Of a stretch of 64,000 bases of DNA, positions 1 to 10,547 are shown piece by piece. The number at the start of each line of letters is the position of its first letter. The first letter of the stretch is position 1. Location of the stretch: assembly GCA_030285985.1 (NCBI GenBank), contig CP127384.1, positions 620,001 to 684,000 of the forward strand. Reading direction: 5' to 3'. Source of the stretch: Aquidulcibacter paucihalophilus. Its GTDB lineage: Bacteria > Pseudomonadota > Alphaproteobacteria > Caulobacterales > Caulobacteraceae. The notes below the pieces were generated by a model, which worked only from the letters and a program-made list of their open reading frames with translations, was not told where the DNA came from and ran no database searches. The translations under genes were made by a program, and so were the position numbers.

Positions 1-81
1 CTGCCACAGGATGACCTCTGGCAGGGTGAGGGTCCGCCGGAGCTTGCGTGCACGCGCGATGGTGGATTTCGACGGATACAT
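1..81 (-). CDS. DUF559 endonuclease-like protein, N-terminal fragment (cut by window edge)
   Basis: Read on the minus strand from an ATG at 81, the first 27 codons run off the window edge without a stop. The peptide begins MYPSKSTIARARKLRRTLTL and continues PEVILWQ. The pattern A-R-x-L-R-x-x-x-T-x-x-E-x-x-L-W is typical of the start of DUF559 proteins, which are small nucleases related to very-short-patch repair endonucleases. The catalytic core lies outside the window, so the call rests on the N-terminus alone. The gene is divergent from the DsbA-like gene, with a palindromic intergenic repeat between them. Confidence 0.6.
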   Translation of the reverse strand, partial: MYPSKSTIARARKLRRTLTLPEVILWQ

Positions 82-118
82 GAGACAAGTTTAGCGCGAA
101 CGCTGTGACCCGAAAAGT

Positions 119-259
119 CCTCCCCCATCGGGGGAGGTGGCGCGGCGCACCTTCGCGCCGTGACGGAGGGGGCTGAGGGCGGGCCGGATGTCCAACGCCG
201 TGCCCGCCGCCGGCCCCCTCCACCGCGAAGACGCGGTCCCCCTCCCCCGATGGGGGAGG
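119..259. repeat. Palindromic intergenic repeat element, copy 1
   Basis: The two ends are long inverted arms. The outer module CCTCCCCCATCGGGGGAGG at 119-137 is the reverse complement of 241-259, and each copy is itself near-palindromic. Inside these, the arms continue with GGAGGGGGC (left) and GCCCCCTCC (right). The whole unit could fold into a branched hairpin about 140 nt long. It lies between divergent genes and ends 16 nt before the DsbA-like start. A diverged element of the same design lies at 16998-17129. No coding capacity is evident. Confidence 0.75.
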
Positions 260-275
260 AATGCTATGGTCCCCC

Positions 276-938
276 ATGCCCAAAGCCCTGCACATCGACT
301 TCGTCTCCGACATCGTCTGCCCCTGGTGCGTGGTGGGGCTGGGCGGGCTGGAGGCGGCGCTGGACAAGCTCAAGGCCGAGGGGATCACGGCCGAGGTGCA
401 TTTCCAGCCGTTCGAGCTGAACCCGCAGATGCCGCCCGAGGGCGAGAACATCGTCGAACACATCGGCCGCAAATACGGCTCGACCCCCGAACAGTCGGCG
501 GCCAACCGGGCCATGATCACCGAGCGGGCGGCCGAGGCCTGGCCGGGGTTCGAGATGCGGATGGGGCCGGACAGCCGCATCTGGAACACCTTCGACGCCC
601 ACCGGCTGCTGCACTGGGCGGGGACGGTGGGGGCGGCGGAACAGAGGGCGCTGAAGGCGGCGCTGTTCACGGCCCATTTCACCGAGGGCCGGACGATGAC
701 GGACGCCGGGGTTCTGGCCGACGCGGCGGCGGCGGCGGGGCTGGACCGGGCGAAGGCGGTCGAGGTGCTGTCAGGCGGCCTCTATGCGGCCGAGGTGCGG
801 GCGGCGGAGGCGCTGTGGGTCTCGCGCGGCATCAACGGCGTGCCCGCCGTGGTGGTGGAGGGGAAGTGGCTGATCTCGGGCGGGCAGCCGGCGGGGGTGT
901 TTGAGGAGGCGTTGCGGGGGATGGCGGGGGAGGGGTGA
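276..938 (+). CDS. DsbA-family thioredoxin-like oxidoreductase (FrnE-like)
   Basis: This is a 220-residue protein with a C15-P-W-C18 redox motif directly after the first beta strand (LHIDFVSDIVCPWC), followed by the alpha-helical insertion and C-terminal thioredoxin half, including GVPAVVVEGKW near the end. The layout is that of the cytoplasmic DsbA-like/FrnE and 2-hydroxychromene-carboxylate isomerase family (PF01323). There is no signal peptide, so a cytoplasmic thiol-disulfide role is likely. The substrate cannot be inferred. I chose the ATG at 276 rather than 261, because MPKALHIDF is where family members normally begin and the extra five codons lie beside the repeat element. Its stop is followed at once by two small hairpins and then the AT-richer defence island. 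Confidence 0.85.
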   Translation: MPKALHIDFVSDIVCPWCVVGLGGLEAALDKLKAEGITAEVHFQPFELNPQMPPEGENIVEHIGRKYGSTPEQSAANRAMITERAAEAWPGFEMRMGPDSRIWNTFDAHRLLHWAGTVGAAEQRALKAALFTAHFTEGRTMTDAGVLADAAAAAGLDRAKAVEVLSGGLYAAEVRAAEALWVSRGINGVPAVVVEGKWLISGGQPAGVFEEALRGMAGEG

Positions 939-939
939 T

Positions 940-970
940 GCTCACCATTGTGAGCCGATCATGCATCGGC
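940..970. repeat. Two abutting short hairpins at the left edge of the AT-rich island
   Basis: GCTCAC-CATT-GTGAGC (940-955) and GCCGAT-CATGC-ATCGGC (954-970) are perfect inverted repeats that share two bases. They start 2 nt after the stop codon of the DsbA-like gene, where base composition drops. They could be the terminator of that gene, although no T-run follows, or mark the junction of the inserted island. The following 160 nt to the ATPase gene show no clear gene. Confidence 0.5.
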
Positions 971-1129
971 GAGTGCCTTGCGGCCAAAAAAACGACCCGC
1001 TCAATGGGAGTTTTGCGTGCCATGAAGTGAATATCGGTCCAGCCGATTGCTACGCCGAGATGACCTATCTACCCTGCAAGTGGCCGACGTCGGTCAACGT
1101 CTGATCGCTTGGTCGAAGGAACTCCGCGC

Positions 1130-2449
1130 ATGTACCTGAGGCGCTTCACCATAGAAAACGTTCGCTCCATCTCGGAGTTTGAGATGGAATTCGAGAAGGG
1201 TGAGGAGGCCGGCTGGCATGTAATTCTTGGAACGAATGGGTCAGGAAAGTCCTCCGTAATCAGATCCTTTGCTCTCATGATGATGGGAGAGCGAGAAGCA
1301 TACGCATCTCGCCAAGATTTCAATAGATGGATCGGCTACAACAAAAATAGTGCGAGGATCAGCGGCACAATAAGCGCAGATTTTGATTTCGACGGATTTT
1401 CAAAGCAGGGGGCCGTTCCGAAGCGACCCATCACTCCCGAAGTAGTTATTGAGCGGAGTGAGTTGTCTTACGCGCGAGCAGCTGACCTATCGTTTAAAGG
1501 CGAAGGAACACCTCGGACGATCTGGGGTACGGGCGACGGATGGTTCAGCGCGTCCTTCGGGCCATTTAGACGGTTCACTGGCGGCGACAGAATTTACGAT
1601 CGCCTTTTCGTCTCCAACAAGCGCTTAGCCCCTCACCTAACAGCGCTTGGCGAGGATGTTGCTCTGACAGAGGCGTTGTCATGGCTCTCCTCTCTGTTTG
1701 TAAAGTCACTTCAAGACGAGAAGAGCAACACGCCCTCCACGGCGGGCGATATCCTCAATGGAGTGCTCACATTTATCAACGATAGCAAGTTTCTACCCCA
1801 TGACGCAAAGATAGAATTCATCTCCGATGATGCTGTTTTGATATTGGATGGAAACGGCAATCTGGTTTCAATAGATCAACTGAGCGACGGATATAGGTCT
1901 GCACTCAGCCTTACATTAGAAATACTGAGGCAGATGTTCGAGCTGTTTGGACATGCTAAAGTGTTCCGTGCTCTAGAGTTGAATTCGCGCCAGATAATGC
2001 TTCCCGGAGTTGTTGCCATTGATGAAGTTGACGCGCATCTGCATCCGACTTGGCAGCGCGATATTGGACGATGGCTGACGCGCTGTTTTCCCAACATCCA
2101 ATTCATTGTCACAACGCACTCTCCAATTGTTTGTCGAGCGGTAGCCAACGACGACGGGGTGATCACTGGCGGTGTCTGGAAGTTGCCTGCCCCAGGTTCA
2201 GACGACCTCGCGCGGAGAATTGAGGGAACGGAACTCGAGCAGCTAATTTTTGGCGACGTCCTCGATGCGTATGGAACAGAGCTCTTTGGAGAAGGTGTTA
2301 CCCGGTCTCCGGTGGGCGGGCGAATGGTCGAACGTCTTGCCGAGTTGAATCTCAGGGCGATCGATCACGGCCTGACCGAGGAGGAGAAGCGTGAGCAGGC
2401 GCATCTCAGGGCCACTTTTCCCGCAGAAGCGGGGCGATTGAAAGCATAG
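1130..2449 (+). CDS. AAA/ABC-type ATPase, Septu PtuA-like defence ATPase
   Basis: This 439-residue P-loop ATPase belongs to the SMC/RecF/overcoming-lysogenization (OLD-like) clade. The N-terminus YLRRFTIENVRSISEF leads into Walker A G34-TNGSGKS at about 34-41. An ABC-signature-like LSDGYRS lies at 251-257, Walker B VVAIDEVDAHLHP places D298-E299, and the switch histidine is H330 in VTTHSPI. No TOPRIM domain is seen. The ATG at 1130 has GAAGGA nine bases upstream; an in-frame TTG at 1109 is less likely. The next gene starts 1 nt after its stop, so the two are co-transcribed. An ATPase followed by an HNH nuclease is the arrangement of the Septu anti-phage system (PtuA-PtuB), also found as the effector of some retrons. 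The gene is visibly AT-richer than all its neighbours, which suggests horizontal transfer. The anti-phage role is inferred. Confidence 0.75.
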   Translation: MYLRRFTIENVRSISEFEMEFEKGEEAGWHVILGTNGSGKSSVIRSFALMMMGEREAYASRQDFNRWIGYNKNSARISGTISADFDFDGFSKQGAVPKRPITPEVVIERSELSYARAADLSFKGEGTPRTIWGTGDGWFSASFGPFRRFTGGDRIYDRLFVSNKRLAPHLTALGEDVALTEALSWLSSLFVKSLQDEKSNTPSTAGDILNGVLTFINDSKFLPHDAKIEFISDDAVLILDGNGNLVSIDQLSDGYRSALSLTLEILRQMFELFGHAKVFRALELNSRQIMLPGVVAIDEVDAHLHPTWQRDIGRWLTRCFPNIQFIVTTHSPIVCRAVANDDGVITGGVWKLPAPGSDDLARRIEGTELEQLIFGDVLDAYGTELFGEGVTRSPVGGRMVERLAELNLRAIDHGLTEEEKREQAHLRATFPAEAGRLKA

Positions 2450-2450
2450 C

Positions 2451-3245
2451 ATGCTCAGATATCGCCCCGATGCCCTCTCGAAAGGGGCTGAAGACTCGCT
2501 CAGGAATCTGGCTGCTCAAGTTGCCGCCAAGTTGACCCGCGACGAGCAGATTGCGGAGGCTGGCAGGCTCTTTAAGAAAAAGACCCCAAAGGCCGCTTTC
2601 GACGACATTAGGTCAAAGCTGGGGTCTGTATCGCCGCCAGGTCGAGCATGTTTCTATTGCGAACGGGATCGATATCGAGATATCGACCATGTGAAACCAA
2701 AGAGACACTACCCCCAGTTCTGTTTTTCGTGGGACAACTACGTATTTGCGTGCGCTATTTGCAATCAGGATGCAAAGGGCGACAAGTATGCTGTGTTCGG
2801 CAACGGATTGGACGTTATAGAATTTGACAGATCGTGGGATCGCAACGTCGCCCCTCCGGTAGGCCAAGCCGTACCTATAGACATCCGAAGCGAAGACCCG
2901 CTCGACTACATCAAACTCGATTTAGAAACCGGTGTATTCCTTCCTATTGAAGTAGGTACGAGGTCCGCAATAAGAGCTGAGTATACGATCAAACTGTTCA
3001 AACTATTCGCCGACGATCTCGCTCGTATTCGACGACAGGCGTACGACAGTTATGCTCACTACCTCGAACTATTCTCGTCGGCCTTACAAGACGGGGATGT
3101 CAACAAGGCGCGCCGCATCCTTCAAGAGATATCTGAGTTACCCCACCCTACCGTGTTGGCCGAGATGCGGCGTCAAGCTGAGGAGGTGCAGAGCTTAGCG
3201 GAGCTATTTGCAGCCGTCCCTCCGCAGATCGGAGCGCGCAACTAG
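2451..3245 (+). CDS. HNH endonuclease, Septu PtuB-like (TIGR02646-like)
   Basis: This is a 264-residue protein. Two zinc-binding pairs, C67-x2-C70 (CFYC) and C101-x2-C104 (CAIC), bracket an HNH core: D79-H80-V-K-P-K, then W94-D95-N96 and N105 after the last cysteine. This CxxC...DHxxPK...WxN...CxxCN...K pattern is characteristic of the TIGR02646/PtuB HNH nucleases. The C-terminal half is helical with no recognised domain. It begins 1 nt after the ATPase stop. In Septu systems the ATPase controls a nuclease that cuts nucleic acid during infection, and that role is proposed here by analogy. The gene has the same low GC as its partner and converges on thiC, with only 34 nt between the stops. Confidence 0.78.
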   Translation: MLRYRPDALSKGAEDSLRNLAAQVAAKLTRDEQIAEAGRLFKKKTPKAAFDDIRSKLGSVSPPGRACFYCERDRYRDIDHVKPKRHYPQFCFSWDNYVFACAICNQDAKGDKYAVFGNGLDVIEFDRSWDRNVAPPVGQAVPIDIRSEDPLDYIKLDLETGVFLPIEVGTRSAIRAEYTIKLFKLFADDLARIRRQAYDSYAHYLELFSSALQDGDVNKARRILQEISELPHPTVLAEMRRQAEEVQSLAELFAAVPPQIGARN

Positions 3246-3279
3246 GGTGTAAGTTGCCCTCGTCTTGCGCGCTTAGCCC

Positions 3280-5339
<2,060 letters not shown>

Positions 5340-5348
<9 letters not shown>

Positions 5349-5376
5349 AACGGATCAAGGCATACGCCTCCGGGGG
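5340..5376 (-). terminator. 9-bp inverted repeat between kup and the TPP aptamer
   Basis: CCCCCGGAG (5340-5348) and CTCCGGGGG (5368-5376) are perfect complements with a 19-nt loop. The repeat sits 16 nt after the kup stop. No T-run follows, so it is not a classical intrinsic terminator. One arm is the same CTCCGGGG stretch that forms the 5' edge of the TPP aptamer, so the upstream arm could compete with aptamer closure if kup transcripts read through. Confidence 0.45.
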
Positions 5377-5391
5377 ATGCGGTTCAACGGG

Positions 5392-7362
5392 CTAGACGGT
5401 GACCTGGGCTCCCATCTCGACAACCCGGCCCGGCGGCAGGCGATAGACGTCCGAGGCCGCCGAGGCGTTGCGGGCCAGCAGGATGAACAGCTTCGCCTGC
5501 CAGGGGGGCATCGGAGACTTGACCGACCGGACCACCGTCCGCTTGCCGAGGAAGAAGCTGGTGGCGTTGATGTCGACCTTGAAACCGCCCTTGCGCGCCA
5601 GGCTGAGGATGCGCGGGATCGAGGGCTGTTCCATATAGCCGAAGGTCGCCGTGGCCCTCCAGAAGCCGTGGCCGAGATCCTCGAAGGCGAGGCGGTCGGC
5701 GTCGGCGACATGGGGCCGGTCAGCCGTGTGCACGCTCAGCACCACATTGACCTGGTGCAGGATGTGGTTGTGCTTGAGATTGTGCATCAGGGCCGCGGGG
5801 GCCTCGGTGTTGTCGGCGGCCAGGAAGATGGCCGTGCCGGCGGCGCGGTGCGGCGGGCGCTGTGCCAGCATGGCGACGACGTCGGTCAGGGGCAGGGCCT
5901 CGCCGGCCGAGCGGGCGCGGACCAGCCCGGCGCCGCGCACCCAGGTGGCCATGACCAGAAACAGCCCGGCCCCGAGCATCAGGGGCACGAAACCGCCCGA
6001 GAACAGCTTGAGCGCATTGGCTCCAAGGAAGACGAGGTCGATGACCATCATGGGCACGATCACCAGCGACGCCTTCCACAGCGACCATCCCAGTTTGTGG
6101 CGCACGACGATGAAGGCCAGGGCCGTGGTGACCACCATGGTGCCGGTGACCGCCAGTCCGTAGGCGTGGGCCAGTCCGGCCGAGGATTTGAAGATCGCAA
6201 CCAGGGCGACCACCCCGACGAGCAGGGCCCAGTTGACCCTGCCGATGTAGATCTGTCCGGCCTCGTGCTCGGAGGTGCGGTCGATCTTCATGCGGGGCAG
6301 GAGGCCGAGCTGCATGGCCTGGCTGGTGAGGGAGAAGGCACCGGTGATCACCGCCTGGGAGGCGACGATCGTGGCCAGGGTGGCGAGGATCACGACCGGC
6401 GCACGCAGGGCCTCGGGGGCCATGGTGAAGAACCAGTCGGCGTTCTCGACACGGGCCCCGTTCGCGGAGGCCACGGCCTGCAGCGCCATGGCCCCCTGAC
6501 CGAGGTAGTTGAGGGCCAGACAGGGCAGGACCAGCCAAAGCCAGGCGGCGACGATCGGCTTGCGACCGAAATGGCCCATGTCGGCATACAGGGCCTCTGC
6601 CCCGGTGACGGTCAGGAAGACCGAGCCGAGCACGAACAGACCCGCCGTGCCATGGTTGGCCAGGAAGCTGATGGCGTAGGTCGGGCTGAGGGCGGCGAAG
6701 ACGCCCGGTTGGTGGATGATGTGGCTGATCCCCAGCACCGCCAGCACCGCGAACCAGACCACACAGAGAGGCCCGAACCAGGCCGAGACGCGGGCGGTGC
6801 CGCGCGACTGGACGGCGAACAGGCCGGCCAGGATCACGCCCGCGGCGATCAGGATGAAGGCGGGGCTGACGAAGCCCCCGACGCCGGGCACCGACTTCAG
6901 CCCCTCGACCGCCGACAGCACCGATATGGCCGGGGTGATGATGGCGTCGCCGTAGAACAGGGCCGCGCCGGAGACGCCGAGTACGAAGATCAGCAGCGTG
7001 CGGCGGCCGACGGCGCGCTGGGCGAGGGCCATCAGCGACAGGACGCCGCCTTCGCCATGGTTGCTGAGCCGGGTGAGGAAGATGACGTATTTGACCGTGA
7101 CCACGAGGATCAGGGCCCAGAGCGCCAGGGAGGTGACGCCCAGCGCCCCCTCGGCGGTGACACCGTCGCGGGACGCCTGTCCCAGAGCTTCGCGGAAGGC
7201 GTACAGCGGCGATGTGCCGATGTCGCCATAGACCACGCCTACGGACCCGAGGGCCAGCGGCCAGAATCGCGCACTCTTGCCGTCAGGCGAGGGTGTGGAG
7301 GATTTTTGGCTGAGGTCGGAAGGGGCCGATGAGGGCGTGGCGAACAAGGGTTCGCCGTTCAT
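5392..7362 (-). CDS. kup: Kup-family potassium uptake permease
   Basis: This is a 656-residue inner-membrane K+/H+ symporter. The diagnostic N-terminal signature ALGSVGVVYGDIGTSPLYAF begins the first membrane helix after a cytosolic tail of about 35 residues. About twelve hydrophobic segments follow up to around residue 470, then a soluble C-terminal domain of about 150 residues, as usual for Kup/KUP/HAK. Conserved GDAIITPAISVLSAVEGL is present. The gene is transcribed alone toward thiC. A TetR regulator lies upstream on the same strand, separated by a relatively AT-rich 110 nt; nothing shows that it controls kup. Confidence 0.95.
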   Translation of the reverse strand: MNGEPLFATPSSAPSDLSQKSSTPSPDGKSARFWPLALGSVGVVYGDIGTSPLYAFREALGQASRDGVTAEGALGVTSLALWALILVVTVKYVIFLTRLSNHGEGGVLSLMALAQRAVGRRTLLIFVLGVSGAALFYGDAIITPAISVLSAVEGLKSVPGVGGFVSPAFILIAAGVILAGLFAVQSRGTARVSAWFGPLCVVWFAVLAVLGISHIIHQPGVFAALSPTYAISFLANHGTAGLFVLGSVFLTVTGAEALYADMGHFGRKPIVAAWLWLVLPCLALNYLGQGAMALQAVASANGARVENADWFFTMAPEALRAPVVILATLATIVASQAVITGAFSLTSQAMQLGLLPRMKIDRTSEHEAGQIYIGRVNWALLVGVVALVAIFKSSAGLAHAYGLAVTGTMVVTTALAFIVVRHKLGWSLWKASLVIVPMMVIDLVFLGANALKLFSGGFVPLMLGAGLFLVMATWVRGAGLVRARSAGEALPLTDVVAMLAQRPPHRAAGTAIFLAADNTEAPAALMHNLKHNHILHQVNVVLSVHTADRPHVADADRLAFEDLGHGFWRATATFGYMEQPSIPRILSLARKGGFKVDINATSFFLGKRTVVRSVKSPMPPWQAKLFILLARNASAASDVYRLPPGRVVEMGAQVTV

Positions 7363-7472
7363 CGATTTCCAGTTCTCCGGCGGTTTCCGGGTGAGTCCGG
7401 TCCATCGCCACCCGGGAAGCTACGCTCGATGTTGCGGTGCACAAGTAAAATATTGCAACGCACACATCATGG

Positions 7473-8096
7473 TCAATCCGGGAAGGCGGCGAGGAGGGCG
7501 TCGAGGGCGCCCTCGATCCGGGCCCAGCCGGCGGCGTCGAGCGCCACCCCGCCGGAGCCGGGGCGGGCCTCGCCGGTGAGGGCGAGATGCTGGACGGCGG
7601 CGAGCAGGACGGCGTTGATGGCCACGGCGTCGCCGGACGGCGGCAGGCGCAGGCGGGGCCGGCGCTCGCGCATCCAGGCCTGGAGCACGGCGGCGCGCTC
7701 GGCCTCGATGCGGTTGAGCAGGGGCGAGGCCTCGACCAGGGCCCAGGCCATGAGGCGCAGGGTCAGGGGGCTGGCGCGCAGGGCGCCGAGCCAGGCCGAC
7801 AGGCTTTCGCGGGCGAAGGCGCGCAGGGTTTCGGAGCCGGCCGGGGGCGTGGCGTCGAGGGTGCGGACCAGTTCGGCATGGGCACGGGCGGCGATGCGGG
7901 CGACCACGCCGTCGGTGCCGTCGAAATAGCGATAGACCAGCTTCCGGTCGCAACCGGCCTCGGCGGCCAGGGTCTGGACATTGAGGCCGGGGAAGCCGTC
8001 ACGCAGCAGGATGCGCTCGCCGGCCTCGACGATGAGGGCCTCGGTGGCGGGGCGGCTGCGCAGCCTTATGGCGGGGTTGGCGGGCGAATCGGCCAT
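7473..8096 (-). CDS. TetR/AcrR-family transcriptional regulator
   Basis: This is a 207-residue protein from the ATG at 8096; an in-frame TTG at 8132 would add 12 residues. The N-terminal helix-turn-helix reads ILLRDGFPGLNVQTLAAEAG followed by CDRKLVYRYFDGTDGVVARI, the usual TetR DNA-binding layout. The remainder is a helical ligand-binding domain rich in Ala, Arg and Leu, with no recognisable ligand specificity. It is transcribed toward kup and is divergent from the D-cysteine desulfhydrase gene across 245 nt, so that gene is the more natural candidate target. The start is uncertain because no clear Shine-Dalgarno is visible. Confidence 0.85.
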   Translation of the reverse strand: MADSPANPAIRLRSRPATEALIVEAGERILLRDGFPGLNVQTLAAEAGCDRKLVYRYFDGTDGVVARIAARAHAELVRTLDATPPAGSETLRAFARESLSAWLGALRASPLTLRLMAWALVEASPLLNRIEAERAAVLQAWMRERRPRLRLPPSGDAVAINAVLLAAVQHLALTGEARPGSGGVALDAAGWARIEGALDALLAAFPD

Positions 8097-8341
8097 GGGC
8101 ACAGCATCGGGCCGCGCGGCCTGAGTCGGCAAGCGGGGCCGGGAGGGGCATAAAGGCGCGGCCCGGCCTGCGTCGGGGGGGCGTTGGCAGGGCCGGGCCG
8201 CAGTGGACCCTGTCGAGCGCGCATCGCCGCAAGGTCCGATCAGTTAACGGTGATCGATGAATTCGGTTCCGGAAAGCCTTCGGACGTTCGCCGGATGGGC
8301 GAGGGGATGGTAACGGGGGCGGTTCATCCGGAGCCCCGCCC

Positions 8342-9346
8342 ATGCATCTCGCCCGCTTTCCCCGCATTCGCCTCGCCCATCTGCCGACGCCGCTGGAGCC
8401 GCTGCCGCGGCTGAGCGAGGCGCTGGGGGTGGAGATCTGGATCAAGCGCGACGACTGCACGGGGCTGGCCGGCGGGGGCAACAAGACGCGCAAGCTGGAG
8501 TTCCTGCTGGGCGATGCCTTCGAATGCGGGGCGGATACACTGGTGACCCAGGGCGCGGTGCAGTCGAACCATGTGCGCCAGACGGCGGCTGCGGCGGCGG
8601 CGCATGGTCTGGCCTGCGAGGTCATTCTGGAAGAGCGGACCGGGTCGAAGGCGATCGACTACACCCGCAACGGCAACGTCCTGATGGACCGGCTGTTCGG
8701 AGCGGGCATCCGCACCGTGCCGGGTGGCAGCGACATGCCGGCCGAGTTGGAGAAGACGGCGGCCGAGGTGCGGGCGCGGGGCGGCCGGCCCTATATCATT
8801 CCCGGCGGCGGCTCGAACCCGGTCGGGGCGCTCGGCTATGTCGACTGCGCGCGCGAGATCGTGGTCCAGGCCGATGAGCTGGACATGCAGATCGACCGGA
8901 TCATCACCGCCACGGGCAGCGCCGGGACCCATGCGGGTCTGGTCGCCGGGCTGGCGGTGATGGGGGCGGACATCCCGGTGCTGGGCATCGGGGTGCGGGC
9001 ACCGAAGGCGAAGCAGGAAGAGAACGTCCTGAAGCTGGCCCGCGAGACGGCGTCGCTGCTGGGGCGGCCGGGGGCGGTGACGCCGGAGATGGTGGTCGCC
9101 GACTGCGACTATGTCGGCGAGGGCTACGGGCTGGTCGACCAGGCGGTGATCGACGCCCTCGTGCTGGCGGCGCGGACCGACGCGATCGTGCTGGACCCGG
9201 TCTATACGGGCAAGGCGATGAAGGGGCTGATCGCCCTGGCGAAGGCGGGCCGGTTCGAAAACGAGACGATCGTCTTCCTGCACACCGGTGGGGCGCAGGG
9301 GCTGTTCGGCTATCAGGGCGAGATCGAGGGCGCGCTGCAGGCCTAA
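8342..9346 (+). CDS. dcyD: D-cysteine desulfhydrase (ACC deaminase/DcyD family)
   Basis: This is a 334-residue fold-type II PLP enzyme expected to convert D-cysteine to pyruvate, sulfide and ammonia. K48 in [16 protein letters not shown] is the likely PLP lysine. [14 protein letters not shown] is the substrate and cofactor loop, [10 protein letters not shown] binds the phosphate, and [13 protein letters not shown] near the C-terminus is typical of DcyD and ACC deaminases. Sequence alone does not fully separate D-cysteine desulfhydrase from ACC deaminase, but the family calls for this length and motif set are usually DcyD. It may support D-amino-acid detoxification together with the nearby Asp/Glu-racemase-like protein, which is inference. 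Its stop overlaps the convergent corA stop by 4 nt. Confidence 0.85.
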   Translation: MHLARFPRIRLAHLPTPLEPLPRLSEALGVEIWIKRDDCTGLAGGGNKTRKLEFLLGDAFECGADTLVTQGAVQSNHVRQTAAAAAAHGLACEVILEERTGSKAIDYTRNGNVLMDRLFGAGIRTVPGGSDMPAELEKTAAEVRARGGRPYIIPGGGSNPVGALGYVDCAREIVVQADELDMQIDRIITATGSAGTHAGLVAGLAVMGADIPVLGIGVRAPKAKQEENVLKLARETASLLGRPGAVTPEMVVADCDYVGEGYGLVDQAVIDALVLAARTDAIVLDPVYTGKAMKGLIALAKAGRFENETIVFLHTGGAQGLFGYQGEIEGALQA

Positions 9347-10311
9347 AGCCAGCGCGTCCGCTTGAACCGGATGTACAGCCCCGTGCAGGTCGCGGCGATC
9401 AGCAGCAGGACGGCCGGATAGCCCCAGACGCTGTCCAGCTCGGGCATGTGGGTGAAATTCATGCCGTAGATGCCGGCGACCGCGGTGGGGACGGCGAGGA
9501 TGGCGGCCCAGGAGGCGAGCTGGCGGGTGATGACCCCGGTGCGCTGCTGCTCCAGCAGGCTGCTGAACTCGAACACGGAGCCGAGCACGTCGCGCAGGCC
9601 GTCGACCATCCCCTGGACCCGCCGCACATGATCGAGCACGTCGCTGAAATAGGGGCGCGCCTCGGGGTCGATCCCGGGCAGGTCCAGGCGGCTCAGCTTG
9701 GCCACCACCTCACCCGTCGGCGCGAGGATGCGCTGGAAGCGGATCAGCTGGCGGCGAATCTCGAAGATGCGGCGGACCTCGTTGCGGGCGAGGAAATTGT
9801 CTACCGCCCGCTGCTCCATGGCCAGCACCTCGTCCTCAAGGGCCTCGCCCAGCGGCAGATAACCGTCGACGATGAAGTCGAGGATCGCGTGGAGGACATA
9901 GTCGACGCCGTGGCTGAGCAGCGTCGGCGACGATTCGAGCTGGGTCCGCAGGTCGGCATGGCCGCGGCTTGAGGTGCGGCGGACACTGATGATGTGGCTG
10001 TGGCCGACGAAGATGGCGGTCTCGCCGTAGCGGATGGAGCCCTCCTCCAGCCAGGCCGTCCGGGCCACCACGAAGATCTGGTCGCCGAAGACATCCAGCT
10101 TGGGCAGCTGCTCGCCCTTGGCGGCGTCTTCGACTGCAAGCGGGTGGAGACCGTAGCTGTGCTGGAGTGTCTGAAGTTCCTTGAGGGTCGGATCGACAAG
10201 GCCGATCCATACGAACTGCGACTTGTCCTCGGGACAGTCGATGCGCTCGCGGATGGTCACGCGCCGGACCCGCTTGCCGTTCTGATAGAGATAGGCCGCG
10301 ACAACGCTCAT
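9343..10311 (-). CDS. corA: CorA-family magnesium/cobalt transporter
   Basis: This is a 322-residue protein. A long cytosolic N-terminal domain (about 1-255, with acidic and helical stretches such as [21 protein letters not shown]) is followed by two C-terminal membrane helices. The selectivity motif Y282-G-M-N285 lies between them, and the tail FKRTRWL is basic, as usual for CorA. The pentameric channel imports Mg2+ and sometimes Co2+ or Ni2+. It is encoded alone and converges on the D-cysteine desulfhydrase gene. Confidence 0.94.
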   Translation of the reverse strand: MSVVAAYLYQNGKRVRRVTIRERIDCPEDKSQFVWIGLVDPTLKELQTLQHSYGLHPLAVEDAAKGEQLPKLDVFGDQIFVVARTAWLEEGSIRYGETAIFVGHSHIISVRRTSSRGHADLRTQLESSPTLLSHGVDYVLHAILDFIVDGYLPLGEALEDEVLAMEQRAVDNFLARNEVRRIFEIRRQLIRFQRILAPTGEVVAKLSRLDLPGIDPEARPYFSDVLDHVRRVQGMVDGLRDVLGSVFEFSSLLEQQRTGVITRQLASWAAILAVPTAVAGIYGMNFTHMPELDSVWGYPAVLLLIAATCTGLYIRFKRTRWL

Positions 10312-10431
10312 GGGCCAAGGCCTACAGCGGAAGGCCGCGCGTTAGAAGGCCGGCATGCTATCGCGCCGCTCAATCCGCGATCGCCTCGACGCCGGGCCGT
10401 TCCGGGCCGGGCCCGACGGTCCTCCATGGCC

Positions 10432-10445
10432 GCAAGACGTCTTGC
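10432..10445. repeat. Perfect 14-bp palindrome
   Basis: GCAAGACGTCTTGC is self-complementary over its whole length and lies in the divergent corA/racemase intergenic region (10312-10547). It could be a dimeric regulator site. No neighbouring -35/-10 pair is convincing. A further small hairpin, CCGCCT-CGCG-AAGGCGG, lies at about 10521-10537. Confidence 0.4.
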
Positions 10446-10547
10446 CACACGCCGCGTTTCCGACGGCATGGCGTTCACGGATGGTTTTCGCGCATAAGGG
10501 CGGCTGATTGACCGCCTCGCGAAGGCGGCGAGGAGTTCAAGGGTACA

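Noticed and set aside
1..3250. Retron interpretation of the ATPase/HNH pair
   Set aside because: Retron Septu-type effectors need a reverse transcriptase and a structured non-coding RNA next to them; neither is seen within the window.
5377..7332. 651-codon plus-strand open frame over kup
   Set aside because: It is antisense to a clear potassium transporter; its peptide is Gly/Asp/Gln/Arg-rich without motifs, as expected of a complementary frame in GC-rich DNA.
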